NCBI RefSeq assembly: GCF_001723175.1
Contig: NC_064650.1
Location: forward strand, 3,038,001-3,102,000
DNA: 64,000 nt
Direction: 5' to 3'
DNA from: Penicillium oxalicum
Lineage: Eukaryota; Ascomycota; Eurotiomycetes; Eurotiales; Aspergillaceae
Both the position numbers and the translations under genes were made by a program. This document shows positions 12,812-23,411 of the stretch, one piece after another. Under the pieces are notes generated by a model. The model had not been told where the DNA came from. It was given only the letters and a program-made list of their open reading frames with translations, and did no database searches. Every line of letters starts with the position of its first letter. Positions within the stretch are counted from its first letter, which is position 1.

Positions 12812-14132
12812 ATGTCTGATCACACGGGTCGGCCCACCGGAGATGGCCTGGTCCTCGAGGCATGGGGCCAAGGCTTGATGATCGGCAGTCTGATCATCAT
12901 GGCGGCTATAACGCTGGCCAATATGAAAAAACACATCCTCCTTCACAAGCTCATTCTCGCCGAGGTAAGCATGGGGGATATCGGGACTCCTCAATTCCAT
13001 GCGTGATGCGGGCACTACAGCCGGGCATCGTTCTTCCACCGATCATCAGTGTTTTCAACGGTGTTTATTTCGAATGCAACTAACCCGGCACTGGGGTAGT
13101 TAATTCTTGCCATGGGACATGGTACCTTTATATTCCTTCACGAGCCCGAATATGGTTGGTACCTCTCGGTCACCGCCGTCGGGTTGAATATTTCGTGGGC
13201 TCTCCACAATGTCATTGCCTGGATGAAGAACCGGCCTTTTCTTTCCCGGCGAGTTTCTATGATCTATATCGTCACTGTCATTCTTTCTTGGCCCTACTGG
13301 ATTGTCGAGATTTATGCCAACTTTACCTTCTTTAACAACATCAATAATCTCTTTCACACAACTCGGCCCCTCGAGCCAATCTTCAGGTAAGAGAAGAACA
13401 ATAAGACGATCTATCTCACTTTCAATCTCGTTTTTCCACCTGATGTGGTCTTGCCTGTGACTTGGACTGACATCTTATGTCTTTTTAGAGACCCATGGTG
13501 GGTGTTCACCACCATTTCCCTCTTCTACACGATCAAACGTGAATATGGATTTGGCCTCTGGGAACTAGTCTTGATCAGCCCTCGATTCGGTATCATGCTT
13601 GCGTCTATGTGTCTCTCCATCGCTTTCATTGTGGTCGACACGTGTAGCGTGCTCGAAGTCTTTAGTAACTCACTCCCAAAGGGTATCGAGCCCTTTTGGA
13701 AGGTACGTACATCTCCCCGAGTGGCTTCGCTCTGACGTCCTTTCCCATATCTCGCATCACTCCCAATGTCTCCCTGCCGCCTTACCCAGAAGACAAGAAC
13801 GAATCATATTACTCTGTGTACCACTTCTGACATAAAAAACCATCTCTCCTACTTTCCAGCTATCCTTCATCTTCAAGTGTCTTTGTGACACCGTCATTCT
13901 AGATGACTTCAAGACAGCCCTGGATCGACTCCGGGCCTACTGGCTCCGAAAACAGGCCAGTGGTCACGTTCTCCTGGCGAGTCCCCAGGCGGCTCGCTCC
14001 GCACGTCGTCACGCCGAAGAGATTGAAGACATCGAGTCTGCGTCTGGCGACATGAGCTCCCACCATGCGATGAGGGGGAACCCCAAATCCTTTTCGATTC
14101 CCCGGGTGGTATTGCGGGATGATGTTCGATGA
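12812..14132 (+). CDS. Fungal multi-pass membrane protein, unknown function
   Basis: An integral membrane protein of 308 residues built from four exons: 12812-12964, 13100-13386, 13489-13702 and 13860-14132. All introns are GT..AG, and the first has a clear CTAAC branch. Hydrophobic segments lie at about residues 20-37, 46-64, 71-91, 99-122, 148-160 and 170-200, so six or seven membrane passes are likely. A soluble tail of about 90 residues (basic, then acidic, rich in Ala, Arg and Ser) follows. The N-terminus is short and lacks a cleavable signal peptide. I do not recognise a characterised family or a catalytic motif. The splice joins preserve hydrophobic segments across exon borders, which supports the model. 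An in-frame ATG 48 bases upstream (12764) would add 16 residues; I prefer 12812 because the hydrophobic core starts soon after it. Confidence 0.75.
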
Positions 14133-14640
14133 AAGACATTTTCGATTCCTTCTTTTTTCTTTTTTTGTACAATCATTTAAAGCCTCAATGTCAACATGAC
14201 CAGCCTTGTGTCTTTGAAAACCGAATTTACCTCCTCCATGGTACGATGCCATCATATGGGACTACTTCCTGACAAGATCCGCCCGCTCGACCCGCATTCA
14301 AACCATAAGGAAGGTCCACCCTTGCCGAGACGTCACCCGGTGAAAAAGCGTATCCGTGTCGATGACATGCTTGAGATTCGACACGCTCAGCTATATAAAC
14401 AGGTGGACTCGAAGTAAAATGGTTTCCCCTTTGGCCCAGCAAACGCTTGGCTTTTTACAGTTTCTCTTTTCTTTCCTTGAATCTACGTCCTTGATTCTCT
14501 AGACCTTCTCGATCTCTCTCTCCCTCCGCCTTGATTCACCTCGATCCTGCATCAACTCTTCCGTCCCGACTTCACAATCCATCGCAAACCCCGATTAGAC
14601 CCTCCTCCAGCCTTCATTCCCGAAAAAACAGAAGGAAAAA
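14133..14640. promoter_or_regulatory. Spacer with CT-rich leader
   Basis: This holds the 3' region of the membrane-protein gene and the promoter/leader of the UPF0303-like gene. Positions about 14459-14530 are strongly pyrimidine-rich on the plus strand (repeated TCTC, TTCTTTCC), a frequent feature just upstream of fungal translation starts. A TATATAA-like string (GCTATATAAACAGG) at about 14390-14402 could be the TATA element. Confidence 0.35.
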
Positions 14641-15382
14641 ATGGCTCTCTCCGCGCCCAGCACAGACGTACGTTCTGGTCAATTTGATTCCCCCTCACTT
14701 GACCTACCACCATTCCCCCCATTCCTACCTATCCACCTACCATCCATCACCGTACCACTCGAAAAACTCCCCGCCCAGCCAACACTAACCCATTTCCCTC
14801 TTCACCAAAACACAGCCATCAATCCTCATCACCCAAGAACAATCCGATCCGTACAAATTCCACACCTTCACCACCACCACCGCCTGGACCCTCGGCACCG
14901 CCCTGCGCACTCGCCTGCTCTCCCTCCCTCCCTCCCAACGCAAACCCGCCCTCGTCAACATCGCCCTCGCATCCTCCTCTCCCACAACTTCCACCCCACC
15001 ACTCACTCTCTTCCAATGCGCGACCGAGCCCGGCACCATCCCAGACAACGAGCACTGGGTGCGCCGGAAGCGCAACACCGTGCTGCGCTGGGGAACGTCG
15101 AGCTGGGCGATGCGCATGAAGATGGTGGCTGGATTGGCAGGCGCGGGGGCGAGTCCCAGTGCGGGCGAGATTGAAGCGGCGTTTGTGAAAAAGTATGCGC
15201 TGACGAGTTCGTCTGGGGGTGCGGTGGCGGACGAATTTGCGATTCATGGCGGCGGGTGGCCGATTCGAGTGCGTGGGGTGGAAGGGATCGTGGCGGTGGT
15301 GGTGGTGAGTGGGTTGAAGCAGGAGGATGATCATGCGGTGGTGGCCGAGACGATTCGGGAGCTGGTGGCGGAAGGTTATTAG
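14641..15382 (+). CDS. UPF0303 / haem-degrading-domain protein (YBR137W-like)
   Basis: A protein of 197 residues of the DUF336/UPF0303 group, similar in type to yeast YBR137W and bacterial GlcG/HbpS domain proteins. A nine-codon first exon (14641-14667) ends at GTACGT, and the intron runs to 14815. The second exon, 14816-15382, begins PSILITQEQSD. The core shows the family's alternating pattern: a helix around AWTLGTALRTRLL, the CATEPGTIPDN stretch, NEHWVRRKRNTV with its charged run, and the final GGGWPIRVRGVEGIVAVVVVSG followed by a C-terminal helix with DDHAVVAETI. Yeast YBR137W is linked to the GET pathway, but no activity can be read from this sequence. The gene is convergent with BiP, with stops about 415 bases apart. 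GC content is high in the second half. Confidence 0.8.
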
Positions 15383-15797
15383 GTTAAGATTGGAGGGTTG
15401 AGGGATGGGCCTGATGTTAGGTATTACATCAACTACAACTGTGCATGATGATCTCTAATGCCGGTTGGAGCCAATCAAGGCAGAGGTCAAGGAAAGAGAC
15501 TATACTTGCAGTCCTACGACAGTGCGCATCGCATAATCATACCATATGATGTGGAGTGTGCAAAGGGTATCGTAATATTGACAAGTCGGGCGAGACACAA
15601 TTCTCCGACTTGGCCGAGGGGAGAACAATCGACCCGCGCATTCTCTAAGAAAATCAAGCATACAACTATAGAGATGGACAGTCCATCTGGGAAAAAAAAA
15701 CATACCCGACACAGCACGTGTGACGAAAGGAGAGAAAGAGAGAAATATAAAACTCCATGGATGATGCCTTTTAAAAAAAACAAAACAAGACATAATT
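15383..15797. other. Convergent 3' region
   Basis: This is the space between the stops of two convergent genes and should hold both polyadenylation regions. A-rich and T-rich tracts at about 15693-15701 and 15771-15790 fit 3' untranslated sequence. No gene seen. Confidence 0.5.
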
Positions 15798-16986
15798 TTA
15801 CAGTTCATCGTGGTCCATGGGCTCCTCATCCTCGGGAGGAGCACCAGAGCCATACAGCTTGCTGGTGATGGGGTAGGCCACGCTCGACAGCTGCTCCTTC
15901 TGCTCCTCAAAGTCCTCGGCGGAAGCGGTGGCGGCGTTGTCCTCGAGCCAGTCGAGAGCCTCCTTGACAGCGTCCAAGATGGTCTGCTTGTCATCCTCGT
16001 CGATCTGGCCGCCCAGACCCTTCTCGTCGCCGACCTGGGCCTTGAGAGAGAAGGCGTAGTTCTCCAGTCCGTTGCGGGCCTCGATCTTGGTCTTCATAGC
16101 CTTGTCCTCCTCGGCGAACTCCTCCGCCTCGGCCACCATGCGGTCGATTTCCTCCTGGGAAAGACGACCCTTGTCGTTGGTGATGGTGATGCTCTCGGCC
16201 TTGCCGGTGCCCTTGTCACTGGCGGAAACCTTGAGGATACCGTTGGCGTCGAGGTCAAAGGCAACCTCGATCTGGGGGACACCGCGGGGCGCGGGAGGAA
16301 TGCCAGTCAACTCGAACTTGCCAAGCAGGTTGTTGTCCTTGGTCATGGAACGCTCACCCTCGAAGACCTGGATCAGGACGGTGGGCTGGTTGTCAGCCGC
16401 AGTCGAGAAGATCTGAGACTTGCGGGTAGGAATGACGGAGTTACGGGGGATGAGCTTGGTCATCACACCACCGGTGGTCTCGATACCGAGAGTCAGGGGG
16501 TTGACGTCCATGAGAACAACGTCGTTGAGGGTCTCATCACCACCGAGAACACCGGCCTGAACGGCAGCACCGAAAGCAACAGCCTCGTCAGGGTTGATAC
16601 CCTTGCTGGCCTTCTTGCCGCCAAAGTACTCCTCGAGAAGAGCCTGGACCTTGGGGATACGAGTAGAACCACCAACCAGAACGATATCGTCAACCTCGGA
16701 CTTCTTGACCTTGGCGTCCTTGAGCACCTGCTCAACTGGCTTCAGGGTCTTCTTGAACAGATCCATGTTGAGCTCCTCGAACTTGGCGCGGGTCAGAGTC
16801 TCGGAGAAGTCGTTACCGTTGTGGAACGCCTCAATCTCAATGCGGGTGGACATCTGGGAAGACAGAGTACGCTTGGCCTTCTCGACCTCGCGCTTCAGCT
16901 TACCCATGGTCTTCAGGTCCTTGCGGATGTCGACATCGTTCTTCTTGTTGTAGAGCTTCACGAAGTAGTCCATGACGCGGTGGTCA

Positions 16987-17021
<35 letters not shown>

Positions 17022-17965
17022 AGCCAGAACCTCGAAAACGCCGTTGTCAATCGACAGAAGGGAGACATCGAAAGTACCACCACCAAGATCGTAGACGATA
17101 ACCTGGCGCTCGTCACCAGTCTTGTCCAGACCATAGGCGATAGCGGCGGCGGTGGGCTCGTTGACAACACGGAGAACGTTGAGACCGGCGATGGTACCGG
17201 CATCCTTGGTGGCCTGACGCTGGGCGTCGTTGAAGTAGGCGGGAACAGTCACAACGGCGTGGGTGACGGACTTGCCCAGGAAGCTCTCCGCAACGTCCTT
17301 CATCTTCTCAAGAATCATGGCGGAAATCTGCTCAGGGGTGAAAGTCTTGGGAGTCTTGTTCACATCGACCTTGACCATGGGCTTGCCATCCTTGTTGACG
17401 ACCTTGAAGGGGAAGTTCTTGGCGTCCTTCTGGATGTCCTTGTCGTCAAACTTGCGACCAATCAATCGCCTGTAGAGGTCAAAGCGTTAGTACGGTCATT
17501 TCGGTTCCCGCGAAGGGGAAATCAGGAAATCAATGATTCACTTACTTGACGTCGAAGATGGTGCGCTGAGGGTTGGCGGCGTATTGGTTCTTGGCGGCGT
17601 CACCGACGAGACGTTCCTCATCAGTGAAGGCGACGTACGAGGGAGTGATACGGTTTCCTTGGTCGTTGGCGAGAATCTCAACCTTGCCGTTCTGCATCAC
17701 ACCAACACAGCTAGAGTACGATCTCAAGTCAGCTTCACTGGGCCATTGTGCATTCGCTTGCTCAAAGTCTTTTAGTCACGAACCTGTAAGTGGTACCCAA
17801 ATCAATACCGATGACGGTGCCATAGTTTTCAGGAGAGTTCTCCTCCTCGGCGTGGGCAGTAGTGCCAAACAGCGCCAGAGGTGCAATGAGAACCAGAAGA
17901 AGGTAGAAGACGGTGGTCCAGGTGAAGCCCTTGGACGCACCGGCGCGGCTCGCGAGTCGCGACAT
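15798..17965 (-). CDS. bipA: ER chaperone BiP/Kar2 (Hsp70)
   Basis: The lumenal Hsp70 of the endoplasmic reticulum. It binds unfolded proteins, drives import through Sec61 with Sec63, and buffers the unfolded-protein response. Exons on the minus strand are 17965-17784, 17710-17546 and 17469-15798, giving 672 residues. Introns of 73 and 76 bases split the start of the ATPase domain: GIDLGTTYS is completed across intron 1. Residues 1-39 form a signal peptide (hydrophobic [14 protein letters not shown], cleavage likely after TTAHA). All Hsp70 signatures are present: [23 protein letters not shown] and [13 protein letters not shown]. The protein ends with the retention signal HDEL. The third codon position is strongly GC-biased, as in highly expressed fungal genes, which also leaves a very long open frame on the opposite strand. 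No frame damage is seen. Confidence 0.97.
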
Positions 17966-19722
17966 GGTGGAAAATATGTAGAGAGAAAAGAGAACGAGAA
18001 CAAGGCAGTAATCAAAGACGTGACGCTCTGCAACAAAGAGAGTATCAACACGAGAAGCCGACTGTTTTTAGCTTCAAGATGCGAATGCTCAAGAGTCACA
18101 CTGGAGACTCTTGCAGGATATTTCCGGGTTGGTCGAAGCCCTCGAGAATAAATTATCAGTAGGCGGGAGGGACCCGAAGGCGATGGGGATGAAGAAAGGG
18201 AAAGTCGTGAAAGCAGATGCGAGGCCCTCTTGTATGGAGACGCAGGGACGAACTTGTCCCAGCGGCCATGCTGGCCTTTTCCCAGAGGTAACTTCTCGTG
18301 CTGTGATTGGTTTAAGGGAGATCGACTGGGGGAATGAGTCAGCAGCTGGTCAGGGTCAACGGGGGCTCTTGAGCTGACCGCCTTCTGTTTTGATATGTAG
18401 TCTGGCCCAATTGGGTAAAAGTTGGTGGATCTCTCCACCAGGGAAATGGGGGCTTTCCAACCAGTCACAAATCGCCAGCGTTGCCGAACTTGCTAGAAGG
18501 AGCCAAGCGGTCGACTCCGAGATGTTTCGTGTTGCTTCTTCAGGCTGATTTAGTTTCGTCAGGAGAAAGCCACGTTTCATCACGGCATGGGACGAACTCG
18601 ACAAGCGGACAGGTGTTCTGAAGCTGATGTGAAAGACTGAATGGTCCATCCAATTGGGACACTCCATCACTGGGCCTCGCAAGCCCCAGACTGGACTCCG
18701 AAAAGCCGAAGTGGTCCCGGGTAAAGAATCCTGTGTGGTCTACTGTGGAGTGGAGCAAAGAGCATCACCTCCAGGTTGCTCATCAAAACAAGTCTGTAAC
18801 CTCTCAACTGAACGACTGGCTCACTGAGAGAGGGGCGAACATCCACAAAGTGGAGCAATTCCAGTTCTACAAGGTTACATTACAGAGAGGTCATGGGCAT
18901 CGTTTCTGGTTGAGACTCCGGTAAAATAGGAAATTGATCATTTCAGACGCGGTGCTGTTGACAGCTGTCTATCATTGCTGTATAATCTATTATTCTGCGT
19001 GGAACCCCCCTTTGCATAGTTCTGAGAACGAATAGGTGTAGATCCAATAGGGTCTCCTCATTGATGTGAAATCGCCTCGGTAGGAGCTTTGGTGATAGCA
19101 AACCTCCATTGAACAGCATATCATGCGTTGAGCTTTGGTGTGTTGTGCTATAGACCCGGCTCTTTGATAGTCAGAACTCTGTCGTATCAATTGTACACAG
19201 CACTCGAGGATCACCTCAGCCCAACCCTCCGAAAATTTGGTGAGAGTCAAGATTCTTGCGAAACTTGGCCTGGAGGGAAGGCAAGACAACTCTTGACCAT
19301 AGACCCCAGGAGCATAGGCTAACCAAAAAGTTCCGTACAACTGCGGGAGATAAGTACTTACCTGTGTACTCGTCTTCAGTTCAGCAACGATAATGTTGCT
19401 CCTACCTACGTCCATCGCCTAGAACTGAGGTGGTGGAGACATGCACTGTCCAAATTAAGGGTAAAAGGTTGTCCCCAGCAATATTCATAGGTGCCCGCCC
19501 CAGATATGCAATGTTCGCATACTAACCAGTCGGGTAGTGTGTCTCTGGTATACTTCCTAGTCATATTTTGAACACGGCCGGGTAGATTTCTCATCAAGTG
19601 TTATCACTCAGTCCTTCTCAGATTGTACGGAGTGGGAATTTGTCTTTGTCTATTGAATGTGCATTTTACCGCATGTGATGATCAGACCATCACCACGCGA
19701 CACTTCACTTCACCAAAAGCCT
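17966..19722. promoter_or_regulatory. BiP promoter and HBS1 3' spacer
   Basis: The region upstream of BiP should contain its promoter and unfolded-protein-response elements. On the BiP strand I see a CCAAT box (ATTGG at 18306-18310 on the plus strand) followed five bases on by CACGA, reminiscent of but not matching an ERSE, and a GTCACGTC string (plus strand GACGTGAC at 18016-18023) resembling bZIP sites. Neither is an exact consensus for HacA binding. The left half of the 19.0-19.7 kb portion has unremarkable open frames; no gene is called. Confidence 0.3.
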
Positions 19723-22656
19723 TTACTCCAAAAACCCAGCGGCCACCGTTGCACCACCGGCACGGAGGACGATGCGCGTGGGCGCCTCCAGGGGCACTGC
19801 TTGGTCCATCTTCACCTCCACCCGAGCCACGGTGCCCGGCGCCACAACCTTCGGACGCTTTTTCAGCGTCGCACCCGAGGCCTTATCGAGCGAGGCCACC
19901 AATTTACTGATCCGGGCGGGGACGTGCAGACGGCCACGATGGACATCGACTTCCATAGGCATCAAATGTTCAAAGGCAAGAACTTTCGCGGTGAATGTGG
20001 TGATTGTCTTGATGGGCGCTGACGCATGACAGATCACATCCCCCGAGCGCAGATGGATGGGATCAATGTTGGCCAAGTTGAGGACGACATTCTGGCCCGC
20101 CACCGCCCAGTCGCTAGGTTCACCATCTACCTCGATGCTCCGAACCAATGCAGTCTCGCCGCTCGGCATCACGAGGATTTGATCGCCCATCTGTAGACTG
20201 CCCGAATCCAGACGTCCAGAGATCGAAAGGGGATTTTGAACACCCCCACGGAAGACATCGCCAATAGTCATCCGCAGTGGCTTGTCCAGGGCATGGGTGT
20301 AGCGTTCTGAGGTCTCGAGCTCCTCGATCAGGGTGCGGCCTTGATACCAGGAAGACTTGGGATCGTCACTCCGGCGAGTGATATTGTCACCAAGAACACC
20401 CGAACAGGGCACAAATGAAATGTTCTTCGGTTGGAACCCTGCCGTGGTCAAAAAGGCCGAGATTTGTTGCTCAATCTCCCGGAAGCGCTCAACATCCCAT
20501 TGCACCGCATCCATTTTGTTGACAGCGACGATAATCTTCTGGACTCCCATACTTCGCACGAGGAGCGCGTGCTCCTTGGTTTGACCCTTCAAACCAGACT
20601 CGAACTTGCCCACGCTCGAATCGATGACGAGGACCGCAAAATCCGCTTGACTAGCACCGGCGATCATATTGGGCACGAAATCACGGTGCCCTGGTGCGTC
20701 CACAATGGTAAAGGCCGTAGTCTCGGTCTCAAACTTGTTGGTAGCAATGTCGATCGTCACACCTCGTGCACGCTCCTCCGAGCCCTGATCCAACACCCAG
20801 GCGAGAGCAAAAGATCCCTTCCCGATCTTCTCCGCCTCTTTCTTATACTTCTCCAAAGTACGTTGATCGATGGCTCCTTGATCTGCCAGCAGTCGACCCA
20901 TGAGCGTACTTTTACCAGCATCCACATGCCCTGAATCCTGTCAGCTGTCCCCGTCTTTTCGCTGTCAATTCTGAGATCCGACGAACTCACCGATGACCAC
21001 AAAGTTAGCTGACTTCTTGCGTTTTGACTTGTTGTACTCTGCCAAGACATCGAGATTCTTGCTCTTCACGGTAATCTTTTCTTCAACGGAGAGATCTTTC
21101 ATGCCGCCAGCCAGGTCGGCCTGATTCTTCTGGCCTTCAGTTGTCTTGGACGCTCCTGGCTTGGATTTGAGTCCTAGATTGTATTAGGCGTATGGCCACT
21201 ACTCCTTTCTGCGGATAGCCAAACCTTTTGCTGTATTCTGCGCATTCATCACCACGTCATCGGGACTGGGGGCTGTAAAGTCAAAGGGTTCAGCATGCTG
21301 TTGGCCGTAGATTTCTAGGATGTCCACGTTGGTGGATTTGACATGGCTGGGCTCAGCAACGGTTGGTCCCGCCGTACTCCCGAGGATGACGCTGGCAAAG
21401 CTGGAAGGGGGTGCACGAATGCTGGGTACAGCTGGTTCAGGCTCGAGTTCAACTTTCGGTTCTTCCTGCTTGGCTGGCTCAGGCTCAGCAGGCACAGGAG
21501 AGTTGCTCTGCTCCGGTGCTGGTTGTTGTTTGGCCGGAGAAGATGAGGACGCAGCAGGTTTTCCTAGACGACGGAGGCCGCCGCTTGTCTCTGAAGGCTT
21601 TGAGAGCTTACTGGCAGCGAGTCTCTCTCTGAGGGAAAGAGGTGCCCCGGACGGCTTCTGTGCCTGTCTTTCCGAGTCTTCAGACTGCTGTGTTGACACG
21701 GGCTCCGATGAAGTTGCCGGCTTTTCGCTCTCTTTCTTCTTCCTCGCCGCGGCCAAAGCAGCAAGCTTGGACACCTTTCCACCTGACTCTGGTGCACCGC
21801 CTAAAAGTCCAAGCCGTGGATAACGCGGTTGAATCAGAATATCGGCCTTGCGATGGGCGGGAACGTTGAGCCAGGGACAATCGTGGAAGAACTCGGTGGT
21901 GGAGAAGGGGGAATCGTCCGGTAAAGGTGCGGGAAATCCTGGCACTGGGAGACCTGTTAGAACAATGTCCAAACTTTCAGGCGTTGTCAGTCTCGAAGTC
22001 CTTGCGATTGGCAGTGAGTTGACCTGCATCGAAGCAGAAAGCTTCATCACGTACCTTTTATGAAGCTTCCAAGCAGCAACCAGCGACCCTCCATGTACAC
22101 AGATCCCCTTCCAAAGCTCACAGAGAAACTCGCGCGCCTGTCCTCGGAGTCTCCAAAGCCCAGCCATATCTTGCCATCCACCAAGTCAACGAAATCGAAG
22201 CAACTCACCACTTTGACCCTTCTTCTTCTGTACAGCCGGAGCTTGCGTTTTCTTCATTTCCTTCTCCTTCTTCCCTAAAAGTAAAACAGTCCCAGAATTA
22301 GCTCCAGTCAAATTTCGTCGGAGCAAGACACGTAAAGCGTTCGAGCTGTTATACCCCTCCTTTCAAACGGCAGCAATCAAGTTGGCAACCGCAAGAAACG
22401 GGACAGAATAGATTAGATGTGTACCTCTCAAGTAGTTCACCGATTTCTCAATATCATTGTAATAATGCCACAGGGCATCGTGGATTTCCTGCGTCGTGGC
22501 CGTCACTGACGGTTGCCCCGCGCGAAGCTCCGCCTGGACGGAAGCTGTGCACTGCTGCAAGAACTCCTGCTCCTCGGGATCGGGTGAGTCATAGCCATCG
22601 TCGTCCTCAAAATCGTCATCGTCATAACCGACGGCTTTGACACGGTGTCTTGACAT
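19723..22656 (-). CDS. hbs1: Hbs1 translational GTPase (ribosome rescue; possible Ski7 isoform)
   Basis: An eRF3/EF-1alpha-like GTPase that with Dom34 splits stalled ribosomes and feeds no-go and non-stop mRNA decay. Exons on the minus strand are 22656-22425, 22274-22209, 21953-21225, 21173-20991 and 20930-19723, giving 805 residues with all phases consistent. The N-terminus has an acidic stretch (YDDDDFEDDDGYD) and the small helical Hbs1 domain (EIHDALWHYYNDIEKSVNYL). Next comes a disordered, Pro/Ser-rich linker carrying FFHDCPWLNVPAHRKADI and KVSKLAALAAARKKK. The GTPase domain starts near residue 404 with G1 GHVDAGKST, then RGVTID, DAPGH and NKMD, followed by two EF-Tu-like beta barrels. 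Intron 2 (22207-21954) is unusually long at 254 bases and holds an open alternative exon, described in the findings. The gene lies tail-to-head behind PAN2. Confidence 0.92.
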
Positions 22657-23411
22657 TGTAAATGTTAATCAAAGAAGGGGTCAACAGAGGGGTGGTAGGT
22701 GGAAAGAATGGGCGGAATGTCGGCCGCGGAGGCGGAGAGATTTGGAGGGGCTGTGTTTCAGCTTGACCGGACCAGGTCGGGCGATTGCACGTCAGTAGGG
22801 CTGAAGATTCGTGCTCAGAATTAAAACCTTTATGGCAAGAAGCTGATAGAATTTAGGGTTGATCTTGAATTTCTTGACCAGGGGCCTTGAAGATCGTTGA
22901 GGGTGAACAAGGTAGTAAGGAAGGATCTGGTTGTGCTGGATCGGACCGATTCTGCACACGTCATTCTCCACTACAACGAACTGTGGTCCCTGGATATGTC
23001 ATCGCACACCTACCTACCTACTCATCAGGTTAATTCGAAGGGACTGCTGGGATTGAGCAGTCTTCCAGGCGACTTAGTACCCTTCAAGTCACTCAACTTA
23101 CTCAATTTGTTTCGGCTGGCATGTCATTAATGGAACAGAAATGAGGCATTGTGGATTTGATAGTCTGTGTACTCTTTGTGTTTGGTGAAGTTCGAAAGGT
23201 ACCCTTACGGAAAGGTTTATGTAGAGGATAAAGATTTATAGTTTATTGCATTTCCTGTCCCAGAAGCAGCCATGACCACAGATGCAGGTGTTGCCTCACC
23301 AAAACACTGCCAAACACCGTGTAACATGCCATTGCAGCAATCGCTCAAACAGAGCACAAAGTAGAGCAACACAAGATCAAATCTAGCTTACCCAGCATGT
23401 GGGTGTCAGCT
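22657..23411. other. HBS1 promoter and PAN2 3' region
   Basis: About 750 bases between two minus-strand genes. It must contain the PAN2 polyadenylation region (right side) and the HBS1 promoter and leader (left side). No open frame of interest and no RNA gene recognised. Confidence 0.5.

Noticed and set aside
15810..17549. 579-codon plus-strand frame as a gene
   Set aside because: It is the exact antisense of BiP exon 3, has no known domain, and is explained by codon bias of the real gene.
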